Source: Atriophallophorus winterbourni (lineage: Eukaryota > Platyhelminthes > Trematoda > Plagiorchiida > Microphallidae). From it: a stretch of 64,000 nt of DNA. Positions 26,323-38,092 of the stretch are shown here, piece after piece. Location of the stretch: NCBI GenBank assembly GCA_013407085.1, contig JACCGJ010013769.1, positions 1 through 64,000 on the forward strand, read 5' to 3'. A program made the translations under genes and the position numbers. Position 1 is the first letter of the stretch, and every line of letters starts with the position of its first letter. Below the pieces are notes generated by a model. It worked only from the letters and a program-made list of their open reading frames with translations. It made no database searches and was not told the DNA's origin.

Positions 26323-29282
26323 TCAAGCTTCTTCTGGTACTGGTTCATCAGCGTATTCCTCTTCAGCGACCTCTTCATCATCGATTCTGGCCTCCTGGTA
26401 TTGCTGGTACTCACTCACTAGGTCGTACAAATTAGATTCGGCCTCAATGAACTCCTGTTCATCCATGCCTTCTGACAAATACCAGTGAACGTAAGCTTTT
26501 CTCCGGAACATGGCAGTAAACTGATCGGAGACTCGCTTGAATAAAACCTGTATTGCTGTTGTATTGCCGATAAACGTCCCGGCTAGTTGAAGTCCTTTTG
26601 GTGCAATATCACAAACTGCCACTTTGACATTGTTCGGTATCCACTCAACAAATAAACTGGATTGTTTGCTTTGGATGGCAAGCATTTGTTCTTCAACCTC
26701 ACGCATCGATACAGCTCCGCGGAACATAGTTGCCACGGTGAGGTAACGTCCATGCTGAGGATTACATTTGGCCATCATATTTTTACCATCAAACATTTGC
26801 TGAGTCAATTCAGGCACACTGTGCACTTGGTACAAACGACCTTCCCGACTGGTCAGTGGGGCGAATCCAGAGGTGAAAAAGTGCAGTCGAGGAAACGGTA
26901 CCATATTGACTGCGAGTTTACGCAAGTCGGCATTCAATTGGCCCGGGAAGCGGAGCGATGTGGTCACTCCGGACATTGTCATGCTGACTAAGTGATTCAA
27001 GTCTCCGTAGTTTGGTTTCTTGAGTTTGAGTGTTTTGGTACTAATGTCGTAGAGTGCCTCGTTGTCAAAGCAAAATGTTTCATCGGTGTTTTCTACCAAC
27101 TGATGAATGGAGAGCACGGCATTGTACGGTTCAACAGCTGTATCAGATACCTGAAAAAGGAGTAACCACTTGATGCGTGATTTCAATCTTGTTTAAGTAA
27201 ACGTTATTTATATGTCAATATTCATTAGAACTTAAAGTTAAAAGGTCATGTTTCATTGCGTATGTAATAGCACCGTTAGTCCTGCAACAATTAGTAAAGA
27301 ACAAGAGGGGCTTAAATAGGATAATCGTTACACTATGGATGAATTGGTCAACAGCTTTTTCCGTTTGCAACGACCTTTAGCGGATTTATTAATTGATTCA
27401 AGTTCAATATTGGATGTCCGATAGGGTATAAACGGTGTATCAAGCGCTGATGGTCGCAACCACATGTCGAGTAGTTAAACCCTGTTCAAATAGTTTCATT
27501 CGAAATAAGTTGTTTCCGGCGTTCCTGAGACCTGGTTTACCTGATAATGGTGAGTTTGGAATGAATATTTAACCAGGCTGTTTAACAGAATTGTAATCTC
27601 CCCGTATGTTGAAAAATAACATGATAGAAATATGAGCGAACAATGCTCAAGTTCGATCAATTATTTATATTTTGATACCAATCGTTTTTCTAATAAAAAA
27701 ATTACTAAACCATCAAATAACCTTCAGAAGTATTTGAACTCAGTTGGCTAAAACAGTCAAAAATAGTAATTCGCCAATAACAGAGTGTAACTTTCAATGG
27801 ATTTTTTTATATATAAAAATTGAAGTGAACTTTAAATAGGATCAAAAATTAAGCAAGTAAAGTAACTATAATTCCATATTCTCTAAATATTTTTCAAAAT
27901 CATTTATGAAATATAACTAGATTTATTGGGCGACGAAAACTAATGTTTAGATTTCAAGTGGCAAAAGTATTGATATCATTGAAGGTCTATTAAGCTGCTA
28001 ATCGGAAGAATGAACAGCTGTTGCACAACTATATAAACTGAGCCAAACATGGATTTGTACTGCTGTATACAGGTTTGTTTCTCCCGTAGCTGCTGGGTAT
28101 CTCATGTTGTGGAACGGCATGACCAGAGATTCACACTCATGTAAACGCGTGATGTTATAGTTACATTGTAGTTAAATAACATAATCCCGGTCGGCAGAAA
28201 TAGTTTTAGTTAAATTGCATAAATTTTCCGCTTCCCTTTACAAAATAGGGTGATGTTCACCGGCTTGAATCGTCCTAAGCATTTAACACACTAATTTTAG
28301 TGAGACCTATAGCAACGTAGGCAGGTTGTATGTATTTTGTTTACCGGTTTTTATGATAACCCATCAGTTGTTAACGTTTTCCCTGTCATTATAGCGATCC
28401 TAGTTAGCGAACCATGGCTTACAGGTTATAGTCTCTTTGATCAATGAGGTTGCACAAGAATTTCGTTTCATTGGTATTCGTAACCTAGGGTTAGTACGGA
28501 TGGTTTCTTTCAGCCTAGAAGCAATGGTTGAATTAAAACAAGGATATAAAAGTTTTAAGTCATTGTTATTTGGCACAGCAGACATATTAGAAATTCTGTT
28601 TGATATGTTAAAACTTTTGGGAACAGTTTATATATTTTCCCGAATTTACACAAGCCTATTATTAAAATTCATATACCTTTGGCGACGGGATGATTGAGAA
28701 CGTGTTACTCATCCGATCTGGGTATTCTTCTCGAATTTTCGACACTAACAATGTCCCCATTCCTGAACCAGTTCCTCCTCCTAACGAATGACAAATCTGA
28801 AATCCTTGAACACAGTCGCACGCCTCCGCTTCCCGACGGAATGCATCCAACACGGTTTCGATTAGTTCCGCTCCCTCGGCATAATGACCTTTGGCCCAAT
28901 TATTCCCGGCACCACTTGCGGCGTGAATGAAGTTGTCCGGTCTGAATAATTTTCCCAACGGACCCGCTCTGATGGAATCCATTGTGCCCGGTTCCAAATC
29001 TAATAAAATTGCCCGAGGGACATATTTCTTCGCAGCGGCTTCCGTGTAGTAGACTTCGATTCGCTCTATTTGATTTTTGTTCTGTCCGTGATATTGCCCG
29101 TTCTCATCGATTCCGTGTTCCTCCGATATCACTTCCCAAAACTTTGAAAAAATAACAAAACATTTCAAAATAAGCAATGGAATTGTGGAAGAATTTCGAA
29201 ATAAGCTTGATGTGTGACGTCTTACCTTCGAGCCGATTTGGTTTCCACATTGACCAACTTGTACGTGTACAATTTCACGCAT
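26323..29282 (-). CDS. Beta-tubulin, isotype B, three exons
   Basis: Exons, 5' to 3' on the minus strand: 29226-29282, 28677-29141, 26323-27150, giving 449 residues with introns of 84 nt and 1.5 kb after K19 and K174. Starts [24 protein letters not shown] is in exon 2; exon 3 starts [10 protein letters not shown] and ends in an acidic tail (EEVAEEEY…PEEA). It is closer to the family consensus than gene A, with [10 protein letters not shown] and [11 protein letters not shown]. Residue 167 is Phe, 198 Glu and 200 Phe. Residue 239 is Ser rather than the usual Cys, as in vertebrate beta-III, which matters for the colchicine-site cysteine. Same strand as gene A, which starts about 5.1 kb further along. 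The shared intron positions argue for a tandem duplication, although those positions could also be ancestral. Confidence 0.96.
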
Positions 29283-30027
29283 TTTGAATGAAATCGGTTG
29301 AATTAAATGATTACTTGTTGGTGAATCAAGTCACCACGTCAAAAAGCAATATTTAACTTGTGACACAATGATACGAATCAATGCGTGCCGGAACACGTTA
29401 AACATGCAACGTGGAAGCGCAACACATCCTGTGGATTGACCACGAGTTACTCAACCGAATCGATCAACTCAGGGTAGTGTGTGAAGTCTGTATTTTGTGT
29501 TAGCTAACTCACGGTGTCGATATTTTCAGAAATGTGAAAAAAGACAATTGATTAATTGAGATGTGTTGCATGAATTTAATTCGCATTCAAACACTACAAT
29601 TTGGGGAAGAAAATATTAATGGTGAAATGTGAAAATTTGGCTTACATAAACTTAGCCGTGAAGTATTGAAGTCTCATATGAAGATATTTAACTTTCAGCG
29701 AGCAACACGGTTCACAATAGATTTTATGGAATATTCAAGGCATTGTTATATTAAAACCATTTGATAATCACAAACCCGGAGTATAAAACTATGACATTTT
29801 CATATGAACTGATGTTAAAAGCACCCAATGATAATAAATGTGCCGTTCATTTCATTAGCAATTTTCTGATACTCCCGACAGATTATGCTTGCTACTGTAT
29901 GATGTGAACTGAATGCAAATGAGGATTTGTTGTTATTTATAATTTTCTAATTTTAGAAATATATGTAAAAAGTCTGAAAAAATATGTCAAGTTGATGATG
30001 GTGTAAATTAGAATTTGAATGAAAAAT

Positions 30028-30308
30028 GCTCATTTACATGCATTTCCATCGCGCATGCTCCACGACCGGTTTCGTGTTGTTTACGCTCGTCCGGTATGGA
30101 CAGTAAGATCAAGATCCCCAGGCACATGTGATTGAACAGGTTGGTCGTATCAATCTAATCGATCAGTAACATGCAAGCGCAACTTGTTTACCATTCCTCC
30201 ACTGTTTCAAGCGCATGCGGATCCTGATCCTACTGTCCCCACCCGATGAGTGCGAACAGCACGAAACCGGTCGTGGGGTGTGTGGGATGAAAATGCATGC
30301 AAATGAAC
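30028..30308. repeat. Hammerhead-bearing repeat element with terminal inverted repeats
   Basis: The ends 30028-30050 and 30286-30308 are inverted copies matching at about 20 of 23 positions (ATGCATTT cores). Inside are two head-to-head hammerhead-like motifs: a degraded one on the minus strand (30058-30096, core CGGACGA) and a nearly canonical one on the + strand (30237-30278). The right-hand 140 bp recurs at 57.8-58.0 kb. Confidence 0.75.
30237..30278 (+). ncRNA. Type I hammerhead ribozyme-like motif, best copy
   Basis: Stem I 3' strand CCCCAC (30237-30242); core CCGATGA (30243-30249; consensus CTGATGA, one substitution at U4); stem II GTGC/GCAC closing a GAACA loop (30250-30262); GAAA (30263-30266); palindromic stem III ACCGGT (30266-30271); cleavage-site C at 30272; stem I 5' strand GTGGGG (30273-30278), giving six Watson-Crick pairs. 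Stem III has almost no loop, so cleavage would be expected mainly in a dimer or tandem transcript, as described for short-stem-III hammerheads of Penelope-like elements and newt satellite 2. The U4 to C change probably weakens this copy. Confidence 0.75.
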
Positions 30309-30594
30309 ATTTTGGTTCATGGGTTCATGGGTTTAACTCAATTTGCATTCGTTTCAGTACATGTGCGAGAATTGAACCCGTTTCAATTGCGATAAATGTG
30401 AGAGAAATGTTTACTGAAATAGCACAAAGCGAGATGTTGAAAGTCATTGCGGAAAATTGTGGTCTTTCCATTACTACTCGAGCTCGTCAGGCCAATGAGA
30501 TTTTCCTATGAATTATTAGACTGTTTTATTGAGAGTGTTTTTGTAATGATATTTCTTTTTATGTATAATATTTTTATTTTATTAGTTGCTGACT

Positions 30595-30840
30595 TTACCC
30601 AAGAATATATGGGGAGGAGCAGATACAGCTCTTGGCGGCTGAACGCAGATCACGCCGCCGACGTGCTACTGACGCAATACAACCGAGTTCTGACTATCGT
30701 TGCCAGCGCTGCGGGAGAGATTGTTCCTCCCGAATCGGACTGTTTAGTCACTCAAAAAGCTTCAAAACCTGAACATTCACGCGTTTGTGATGTACATCCA
30801 TGGTCGACATCGACCGAATGAGGCCAACAACAACAACATA
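30595..30840 (+). mobile_element. 3' end of the RTE-like LINE
   Basis: + oriented 5'-truncated copy: SSWRLNADHAADVLLTQYN in one frame, then the Cys-motif region and a tail ending GGCCAACAACAACAACA. The CAA-repeat tail is clearest here. It abuts a CR1-like fragment. Confidence 0.75.
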
Positions 30841-30859
30841 TGGTTTATGGTAAAAATAT

Positions 30860-31800
30860 TGATTTGCAGGCAGTTCCATCACATTCACCGGTCATTGATG
30901 CCTCTAGCGATGCAACGCAAGGTTTCGTCTTCAAGTCAGTACTTTTCTTGGTTTGCATCATCGACCTACCAGAGACGCTCTCCTGCAAGGTGATTCTTTT
31001 TGCAGATTATATGAAACTTTGGGCGCTGATAAAATCAACTAGGGTTTGTGTGCAGCTGCAAAGTGATTTACATGCTCTCCGTGAATGGTCGATACGGAAT
31101 AAGCTGCCATTCAATTACCAAAAATGCCGTGTTGCACATTGATAAGCCATTCCAGTACCAATATCACATTGAGCAGACGTTTTTGAGCTGGACCGAGTCG
31201 GAAAGGGATCCTGTAGTCTGGGTGTGCGCAGCCTGTAGAACAGCCTGCATTGTGATGTCATCCACAATCGTGCTTCCAAGCTTCAAGGTATGTTGCGACG
31301 GATTTTCACAACCTTCTCACCTGGAACGTTGCCCACCATCTTGAAAACCTAGTTAATTCCAACCATGTAGCACGCATCGCAAGCTTGGACTCAGTGGTTA
31401 AAAAAGGATATACTATTGCTTGATAAAATATACCATCGTGCAACCAAACTCGTAAGTGGTTTCCGGAAACAAACGTACGAGGAACGATTGCAAAAACTGA
31501 GACTCTATACTTTCCTTCAAAGAAGCCTTCGGTGTGATGTGATACTTACATACAAAATATTATATATCCCACATTATCTTTAAAACATTTATTCGAATGC
31601 CGTGAGTCGCAGCATTCACGCAGCCACTCAGCGACACTACGAATTCCCCGTTCATGTATTAGCTGTCACCGATATTTTTATTCTATACATGTCTGATTCC
31701 TTTTAAATGCCCTTTCCGAAACTATTGTTACCGCTCCCAGTGTCGAAACTTTCATTCGAACTTATGACACGTATTTGTTGTATAACGATCTGACGACACA
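30860..31800 (+). pseudogene. CR1/Jockey-like LINE fragment, inactivated
   Basis: In order: VFKSVLFLVCIIDLPETLSC, then VILFADYMKLW, where the catalytic FADD has become FADY, then CVQLQSDLHALREWSIRNKL and NYQKCRVAH. After a break come WLKKDILLLDKIYHRATKLV and QTYEERLQKLRLYTF at 31.39-31.53 kb. It belongs to the family at 16.5 kb but is less decayed in the thumb region. Multiple stops and frame shifts follow. Confidence 0.82.
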
Positions 31801-32379
31801 TGTGTATTTACTCGTGGTAAGTATTCAACTGGATTATATGTGATTACATTACATGGTTATGTGCTATTCCTTTTTTATCAAACGAATACTTGCTATGCTA
31901 TGGTAATTGTGAAGCAATGTGTTTTTGTGACCATAAATTCTTGAATCTTCTTCTTCTTAGATGCAAATGTACATTTTTGCTTCAAGCCAATAGGTTTAAC
32001 CCCATTCTTATCCGCCAGGGTACATTTGATTAATCGTACCATCCTTATCCAACAGTGGCATACAAGCGAAAACTTTTAGTTCAAGGTACTTTTTAGACTA
32101 TATTTATAGCATAGAAACAGATTCTGGTTTAGCATTTTCCTGGTTTCAATGAATGAATAACTGGGTCTGAAGCAATCACCTTTAATTAATGGGGTCCTGA
32201 AGAGTAAATAGCTTACTGAATAAAAGAAGAGACTTCTTGATGTCTGCCGCATTCATGTGTGCATTGTAGGTACGCTGGCTCTGCAAAACTTATTCAAAGT
32301 TCGCCTAAAATGTTCACATATGATGTGTTAGTCACACATGTTAATTTTTAGAAATGGCCTGTTTTGGGGTGCCCCCTGC

Positions 32380-32655
32380 GCTTACGAACCACAGCCGCTT
32401 TCTGGTTAGTTGTCTTCATCGGGTGCAGACAGTTAGGTTTATTTTTGCGTTACTTGAAACAATGGAAAATTATTAACAATGTTATGCATGAAGTCAGTGT
32501 TAATCAGCTTGACAAGGTAAACTTTTGGATGACTGCTTCTTAGTCAACAAATCAAATTAATATTACCGACCAATTTTTGTAGTGTTCATATCCCCTGCAC
32601 TGACATATCACAACTGGAATCCAACTGTTTGTCTTCAGTAAGTCCTGAAAAACAG
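32380..32655 (-). repeat. Two direct copies of the hammerhead-like repeat, degraded
   Basis: The minus strand has core CCGATGA at 32416-32422 with GAAAG behind a damaged stem II, and CTGAAGA at 32632-32638 followed by CAAACAG. The two cores are 216 nt apart in the same direction, close to the 239-nt unit at 37.9-38.1 kb. Both are degenerate. Confidence 0.5.
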
Positions 32656-33116
32656 AATAGTAGTAAATAAAATTATAGTTTAACTACACTGCATGAATCG
32701 TTCACCAAAAGATTAAAATATAATGTTTAATTCCTAATTTTATTTTTACTACAAGATAGAAATTTGTTCATCAAAATTGGTATTGCAACAACTTATTGGC
32801 CATACAATAACCAAAAACGTGATTTCACCCATTTAGATAGTTAATTTGTCACTCAGAGTTCTTACTAGTTCTTACTTGGAGTAATTACTAACTCTTAATT
32901 TCTCCATATGTTTGAAATTTGTTCCGTTATTCTACCAGTATTATCTGATTCCCGAAATTGTATGCCATTATCACTTATTTTACATCATTTGACTATCATC
33001 TACAGAGACTACAGCGGCGTAGTGTTTATTGATTTTGCATTCCGAGAGTTTCGTGATGCGTTCCCCGATGCAGTGCATGTTTGAAAAAATTAAAATATTT
33101 TACCTACTACTAATGT

Positions 33117-33313
33117 TCCATCATATTCAGGTGTAAAATGGTACTGCGTCCGTCTAGCCCTACATCCCGTGGATGAAATTTCATATCGTGTACTGCTTTG
33201 TGCAAATGAAGCCGCCTTTGAGCGCCATTCATCTGGACCTACGCTGCTTGATTTGGAGAAATATTCAAAAAGCGGAGCTACTTCTAGCTTCGTTCTGATC
33301 AATATTTCTTTCT
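33117..33313 (+). CDS. Orphan exon of an unidentified gene
   Basis: Open + strand stretch between an AG acceptor (ATATTCAG) and a GTAAGC donor. It encodes VKWYCVRLALHPVDEIS, YRVLLCANEAAFERH, SSGPTLLDLEKYSKSG and ATSSFVLINISFLKI. The mixed amino-acid composition and good splice sites favour a real exon, possibly joined to an open stretch at 33021-33080 (YSGVVFIDFAFREFRD). I do not recognise the family and see no other exons nearby, so it could be a fragment of a pseudogene. Boundaries are approximate by a few bases. The opposite strand is also open over this region and cannot be excluded. Confidence 0.35.
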
Positions 33314-33485
33314 TAAAAATCGTAAGCATTTGATACAGTTTTGTTATTTGGCTACGAATAATAATACACGTTTTACCTACTTTATCATGAATAATGTGGA
33401 GATAATAATACAAAAATTTCAAAATATGCTTTAATATGTTGGTATTTATATTGTGTTTTTTGTATTTTTTTTCACCACTTTGCAA

Positions 33486-34894
33486 GAATAATTTTTGTAA
33501 GGCGTTGCTTCACATATCATGAAATCGATCATTCTAACTTTTTATGAAGCGTTTTGTAGCAAATAACATTGCGCATGATATTATTCCGGTCAACTGGTTC
33601 ATAAAAGCCCATTTTAACTTTTTTCTGCCATTTATGTTTCAATAGTTATATCATACTGAATTCTGGTTACTGATTTTTGTTTACAGAATCTGAATTGTAA
33701 AGTTCGAATAAAGCGTTTACAGTTTACGTAATAAATTGTTTTTGCGAATAATCTAATGTATAATTACCAGCTATTCTTACATGTGTTCATTAAAAGAACG
33801 GAACTACTCAGCCATCAAGATGTCACTATTCAGATTACTTATCCTGGACAGCTCATTTTAATTCTAAAAACCATTAATTTGCGTAGGGTCTCATTTTACG
33901 CATTTCGTATTTGATCGCTTAGAGTAAAATCTACACTCATTTATTGTGTCTTACCTCATTTTTTGTAATGTTACCTTACATTAATTCTCGCACTCATGTT
34001 AATAAACTTTTTGATAATGAGACGTTGCTTCAATAATATTTGTCGCGACAGTTCTATTTTCTACGGAAGTATGCTAATAACATTTTAAAACGTCTTTCTT
34101 TTTGGTCGACTAATTAAAACTATTCATACCAGCATCTTCATAATTTATTTGTATACACTTTTTAAATCTATATCTTCGATTATTTCTCAATGAAGAAATA
34201 TTATATTGTCATCTATAACGCCAATACATCGTTGACTATTCATCTCGTTCGCCTTGGGATATTTTTTTAAAAGGAATTCATCATTGAAGAAATAAATATA
34301 ACATATACTTAATTAATGTTTGGTGTGTTATATTCCATTTTGTCTGTGTGATAGTGCAAGTATTTATTAAAGCTTGAAACTAAAATTTCTAATATTAAAA
34401 AAATTATTCGCTTTTGTGTTCATCAGCAAATCAGCTTGAAGATTTTAAGTGTGCTTCCTGAGTTTTGAAACCAGTAATCAAAACGCGTGGATGGCGATCT
34501 ATCTACAAATTAAGTCGAATATTACTTGCTAGTAGTATGAAATTTAAAATTAATTAGCATGAAAATATTCGTTTTCTCAACAGCTGCTGTGACGCCATCG
34601 GGTTAAAGAAATGTGTGAATTATAATATTATATTATGTTATATATATATATATAGAATCGAGTTTTGAGGTTTATCAATTTATGCATGTTGGTCAAACTG
34701 AATCCATAACGTAGTTGATTATTTTCATTTTAGAAATTTTAGAATTTTTTTGTCCAAATGTATGGGTTATTATATTGATAAGAACGATGACTATTCACGT
34801 AGCACAACAATCATCAGTTTTCGGGCTCAAAAATAATGTTCACTAAATGTACAACTCCATAAAATTCATTTAAGTAGCGGGGAATTGCTACAAT
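33486..34894. other. Intergenic, AT-rich, nothing recognised
   Basis: Very AT-rich with a short TA microsatellite near 34.64 kb. No exon or placed repeat. Confidence 0.4.
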
Positions 34895-35060
34895 GGGTAT
34901 ACATTGGTCAAGCCCTGTCACACGTACTCACCCGCTGGTGTTTGATATTCCACATTCTCAACGGAACTGCCGTCGGTTCTTTAATTCGGTGCGCGTTTGT
35001 TTCTTATGGAAATCCTTACCGTCAGATGTTGTTGTGATTACTCATTCATAATAAAGGATT
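34895..35060 (+). mobile_element. CR1/Jockey-like LINE C-terminal scrap
   Basis: Across frames it reads HSPTRWCLIFHILN, then the degraded FxVRxxFxWNxLPxxVV block that ends this element family (compare 41.9 kb). Inactive. Confidence 0.4.
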
Positions 35061-37529
35061 CTGAATTTTTACTTGGTCCCAAAATAGTTGAATGGTATTG
35101 CATTCAATATATAACATTCGCAACGAATATTCATTTATAAAATCCATATTGCCCAATTTGGAAACTAGCAATCTTAAGAATGAACCTTTATTAAATGTCA
35201 TGTCGTTTCTGTTTTAATTTTATTATCTTGCGTTTCATATGGCTGGTGCTTAGCTCAGTTTGATTTGATAGATGATATGATTTCATTCACTGGACAAAGT
35301 GCTCGTTTGTTTTGGAAAACCTCCAGGCTATTGTTGGTACCCTATTTATACAAGAGCGATAATCTGTGATTACCTCATTTCCTTAAATGCGCAACATGTT
35401 GAGATTTGAATCCGCTGCGGCCCGTTGTTATGTTGTCGGTGGCCCAGTTTTAGTTGCATCCTGTTATTGATTCAAATCGGAATATTTTGTTGAAAACATC
35501 AACAGCAACATTAGAACCTTTCTCCAATTGAGCTGAATGAAACATTTACCGCAATTAAATTTAGTCGTATCTATCTTGTAAACTACACTATTCTCTTGTA
35601 ATCCCATGTAACACCAGCCTATGAAGTGTAGTGTAATAAAGGGAAAGAGCAAATATATTCTCTTTATAGATTTGATGTTTTTGACTAGAGTTGTTTAATG
35701 TGTGCGTGTTTCATGTAAACACAATTCAGAGACAGTTGATAAAAGGAACCACACCCATTAATTTGCTTTTATTCTTTTGAATTCGATTTTGATTTACTTT
35801 GTTAATTCTGAGCTTTCGGTCCGGACTTCCATCAGAACTCGTTTCTGTGATAGTTGTTGATCAAATTGGGTGATAAACCCAAATGCAATTTCTAAGCGGG
35901 ATTAATTACAACGGTCCTAGATCGAACATTTAAACAGCCTGCCTCAATACTGACCAGTGTTACCTTAAGCTTCGAACGGAATCAGAATTATACTACGAAA
36001 CGTTCACCTTTCAATTTGTACTATTTCGCTGCACAAAGATTGAGATTCCATAAAATATCTCAGATGCTCGATTGGTTCAATGATGGCATGCTTATTAAAA
36101 ACTAAACAGTTTTAAAAACCAAACCATATTCAACGGTAAATTAAATGTATTCCGCCAACCTGCAACTAATTCTGAGCCTTTTCAAATGGACCTTCACAAA
36201 CTTTAAATCCCAATGGCTTGGTGACTGAGCAAACATGGAAAATGACATTTTACAAGTTCCCAAGCAGTAGCTGTCCAAATCGACTTCCATTTTAGGGGGT
36301 CAAATCTTGTTCATGCCAAAATGTCCCCACTATGTACACCGAAAAATACACAGGGAGCGTTATTGTGTTCTTTGGATGCATTTATAACCGGATCGCTGAC
36401 AAGTGTGTGGATCAATATTTGATCTTGTTTATAGATTGCTGTCTTGATTGTTTTCCTTGTAATTTATCTTTCAAATCAAACGAAACACACAACGTTTTCG
36501 TCCATGAGGATGCGATTGTTATCTATCGTCAATTTTGTCGTTTTGTTGTCAATTTGGCTTAAATACTACAAGGTAATTTTTGATGCGTTTTGGTCAGTGA
36601 ATATAAAGCACAATAAATTGGATCTAGTAATATATATATATATATGTATATGGCAAATAAGCATGTATATCATATATCTTCAAATGCAAGTGGAACCTGG
36701 ATTACACATGTAAGGCATAAATAAACACGAAACGTTTTCCCTGTCTAAACTCAAACCTCTTAAAACGAAACCGAAATTTCTGTGGAATCTAGTCTGTAAA
36801 GCATGTACCGCTACCTCAACAGCGTCAGCCACGCTAGTTGACTTGATAGCATAGAATAGAAAACGATACTCTCTGAAGACCGTTACTCTCACTTGAGATG
36901 CAATTTCTCTCTCGCTGCTTGGAAAGGCCAAGCAATGAGATACAATGGTTTTTCAACAATGTAAAACCACACTGTCGATGGCTATACGTTGTGAGTTTTA
37001 GATTTCGTTTATCCATATACTGATAACTTCTAAAGCGTCCTCTACGTTTTGGAATATTGTGGATGCTGTTCTAAATATTAAACATTGATCATGTAGGCTC
37101 GATCAAAGTGCATGATGTATTGACCAATTATTGCGCACCACGATAAGTAGTGATGGACATTTAAGTTCAGATCGATTACAAAGTGGTAACAATCGAATTG
37201 TTTCCCAGTTTATCTTTCATCCATCTCGCCTTTTCGCATTAAACCTAGCATCGCGCCTACGGCAACACAGTTAGCCTAATATTTTGGCAAAGAAAGGTTA
37301 GAATCGAACGCTTTCAGAGCTTGGAAACTGTTGGTTTATAAAGGCGACGCAACCAATTACTTTCATGAAAAATGAATGCAAGTAGTACGGATGATGAAAA
37401 GTTGCTAAATTCCGAAGAGTTCCTTCGTTTTAAGCCCAATTTACGTAAAACATTCAGAGAAATACCTTTCACTCGATCTTCAACCCAAAAGGGAGAATAG
37501 AGTTTATGTGAGAAACATCAAATCGTTGT
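35061..37529. other. Intergenic, nothing recognised
   Basis: AT-rich, short TA run near 36.63 kb. Short reading frames only, none with splice sites or recognisable similarity. Confidence 0.4.
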
Positions 37530-37634
37530 TTATTTAAACAAGGTTACACTTGAATGCCAGTTTTAAATAGGTTTCGTGCGACGAACCACGATGTTCAACT
37601 AATGTATTGTGGTGTCACATTCCCAGCACTTACA

Positions 37635-37678
37635 CTCCACAACCAGTTTCCGTCTGCTTGCAGCCGTCCGGTGGAGAC
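37635..37678 (-). ncRNA. Hammerhead-like motif with intact stem I, dead core
   Basis: On the minus strand: CTCCAC, core CGGACGG, degraded stem II, GAAA, CTGG T, T, then GTGGAG. Stem I keeps six Watson-Crick pairs (CUCCAC/GUGGAG), but the core has lost U4 and A9, so no cleavage is expected. Confidence 0.6.
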
Positions 37679-37855
37679 AGTAAGCTTTGTTTTAGTTAGA
37701 CTTTAAACAGTCGTAAAGTGGTAAAGTTATACTTGAATGCCAGTGTTAAACATCGTGTTTCGTCGTACGAACCTTACTTAACAAAGGTATTTATATTCTC
37801 ACTTTGTTTACCATTTAACCACTTTTACAAAGCTAACTGAACCTGATCTTACTGT

Positions 37856-37899
37856 ATCCACCTCATGACGGCAAACAGCCAGAAACCGGTTGTGAATTG
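37856..37899 (+). ncRNA. Hammerhead-like motif, upstream unit of the tandem pair
   Basis: ATCCAC, core CTCATGA (G5 changed to C), CGGC-AAACA-GCCA, GAAA, ACCGGT, T at 37891, GTGAAT. Stem I pairs partly. The change at G5 should abolish activity. Confidence 0.6.
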
Positions 37900-38092
37900 T
37901 ATGTGTTGGGGATGTGAGCACCACAATAAATTGGTCTTATATAAGCACCTCTAGCGCTTGGTCAGAAACACTTTGTGATTCTGTATTTGAACATCGTGGT
38001 TCGCTGTACTAACCCTGGGTAACAGTGGCATTCAAGTATATCTTTGTTTACCACTTATCCACTTTTCAAAGCTCATTGAACCTAAGCTCACT

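Noticed and set aside
26662..26991. 109-codon + strand frame
   Set aside because: Antisense shadow of tubulin B exon 3.
28437..28697. 86-codon + strand frame near tubulin B exon 2
   Set aside because: Lies mostly in intron 2 of tubulin B and overlaps the exon antisense; chance.
33090..33485. 131-codon minus-strand reading frame
   Set aside because: Covers the same bases as the + strand orphan exon, which has a better acceptor and donor and more balanced composition; not fully excluded.
34630..34655. TA microsatellites here and near 36.63 and 54.22 kb
   Set aside because: Ordinary short dinucleotide runs in AT-rich DNA; no further structure.
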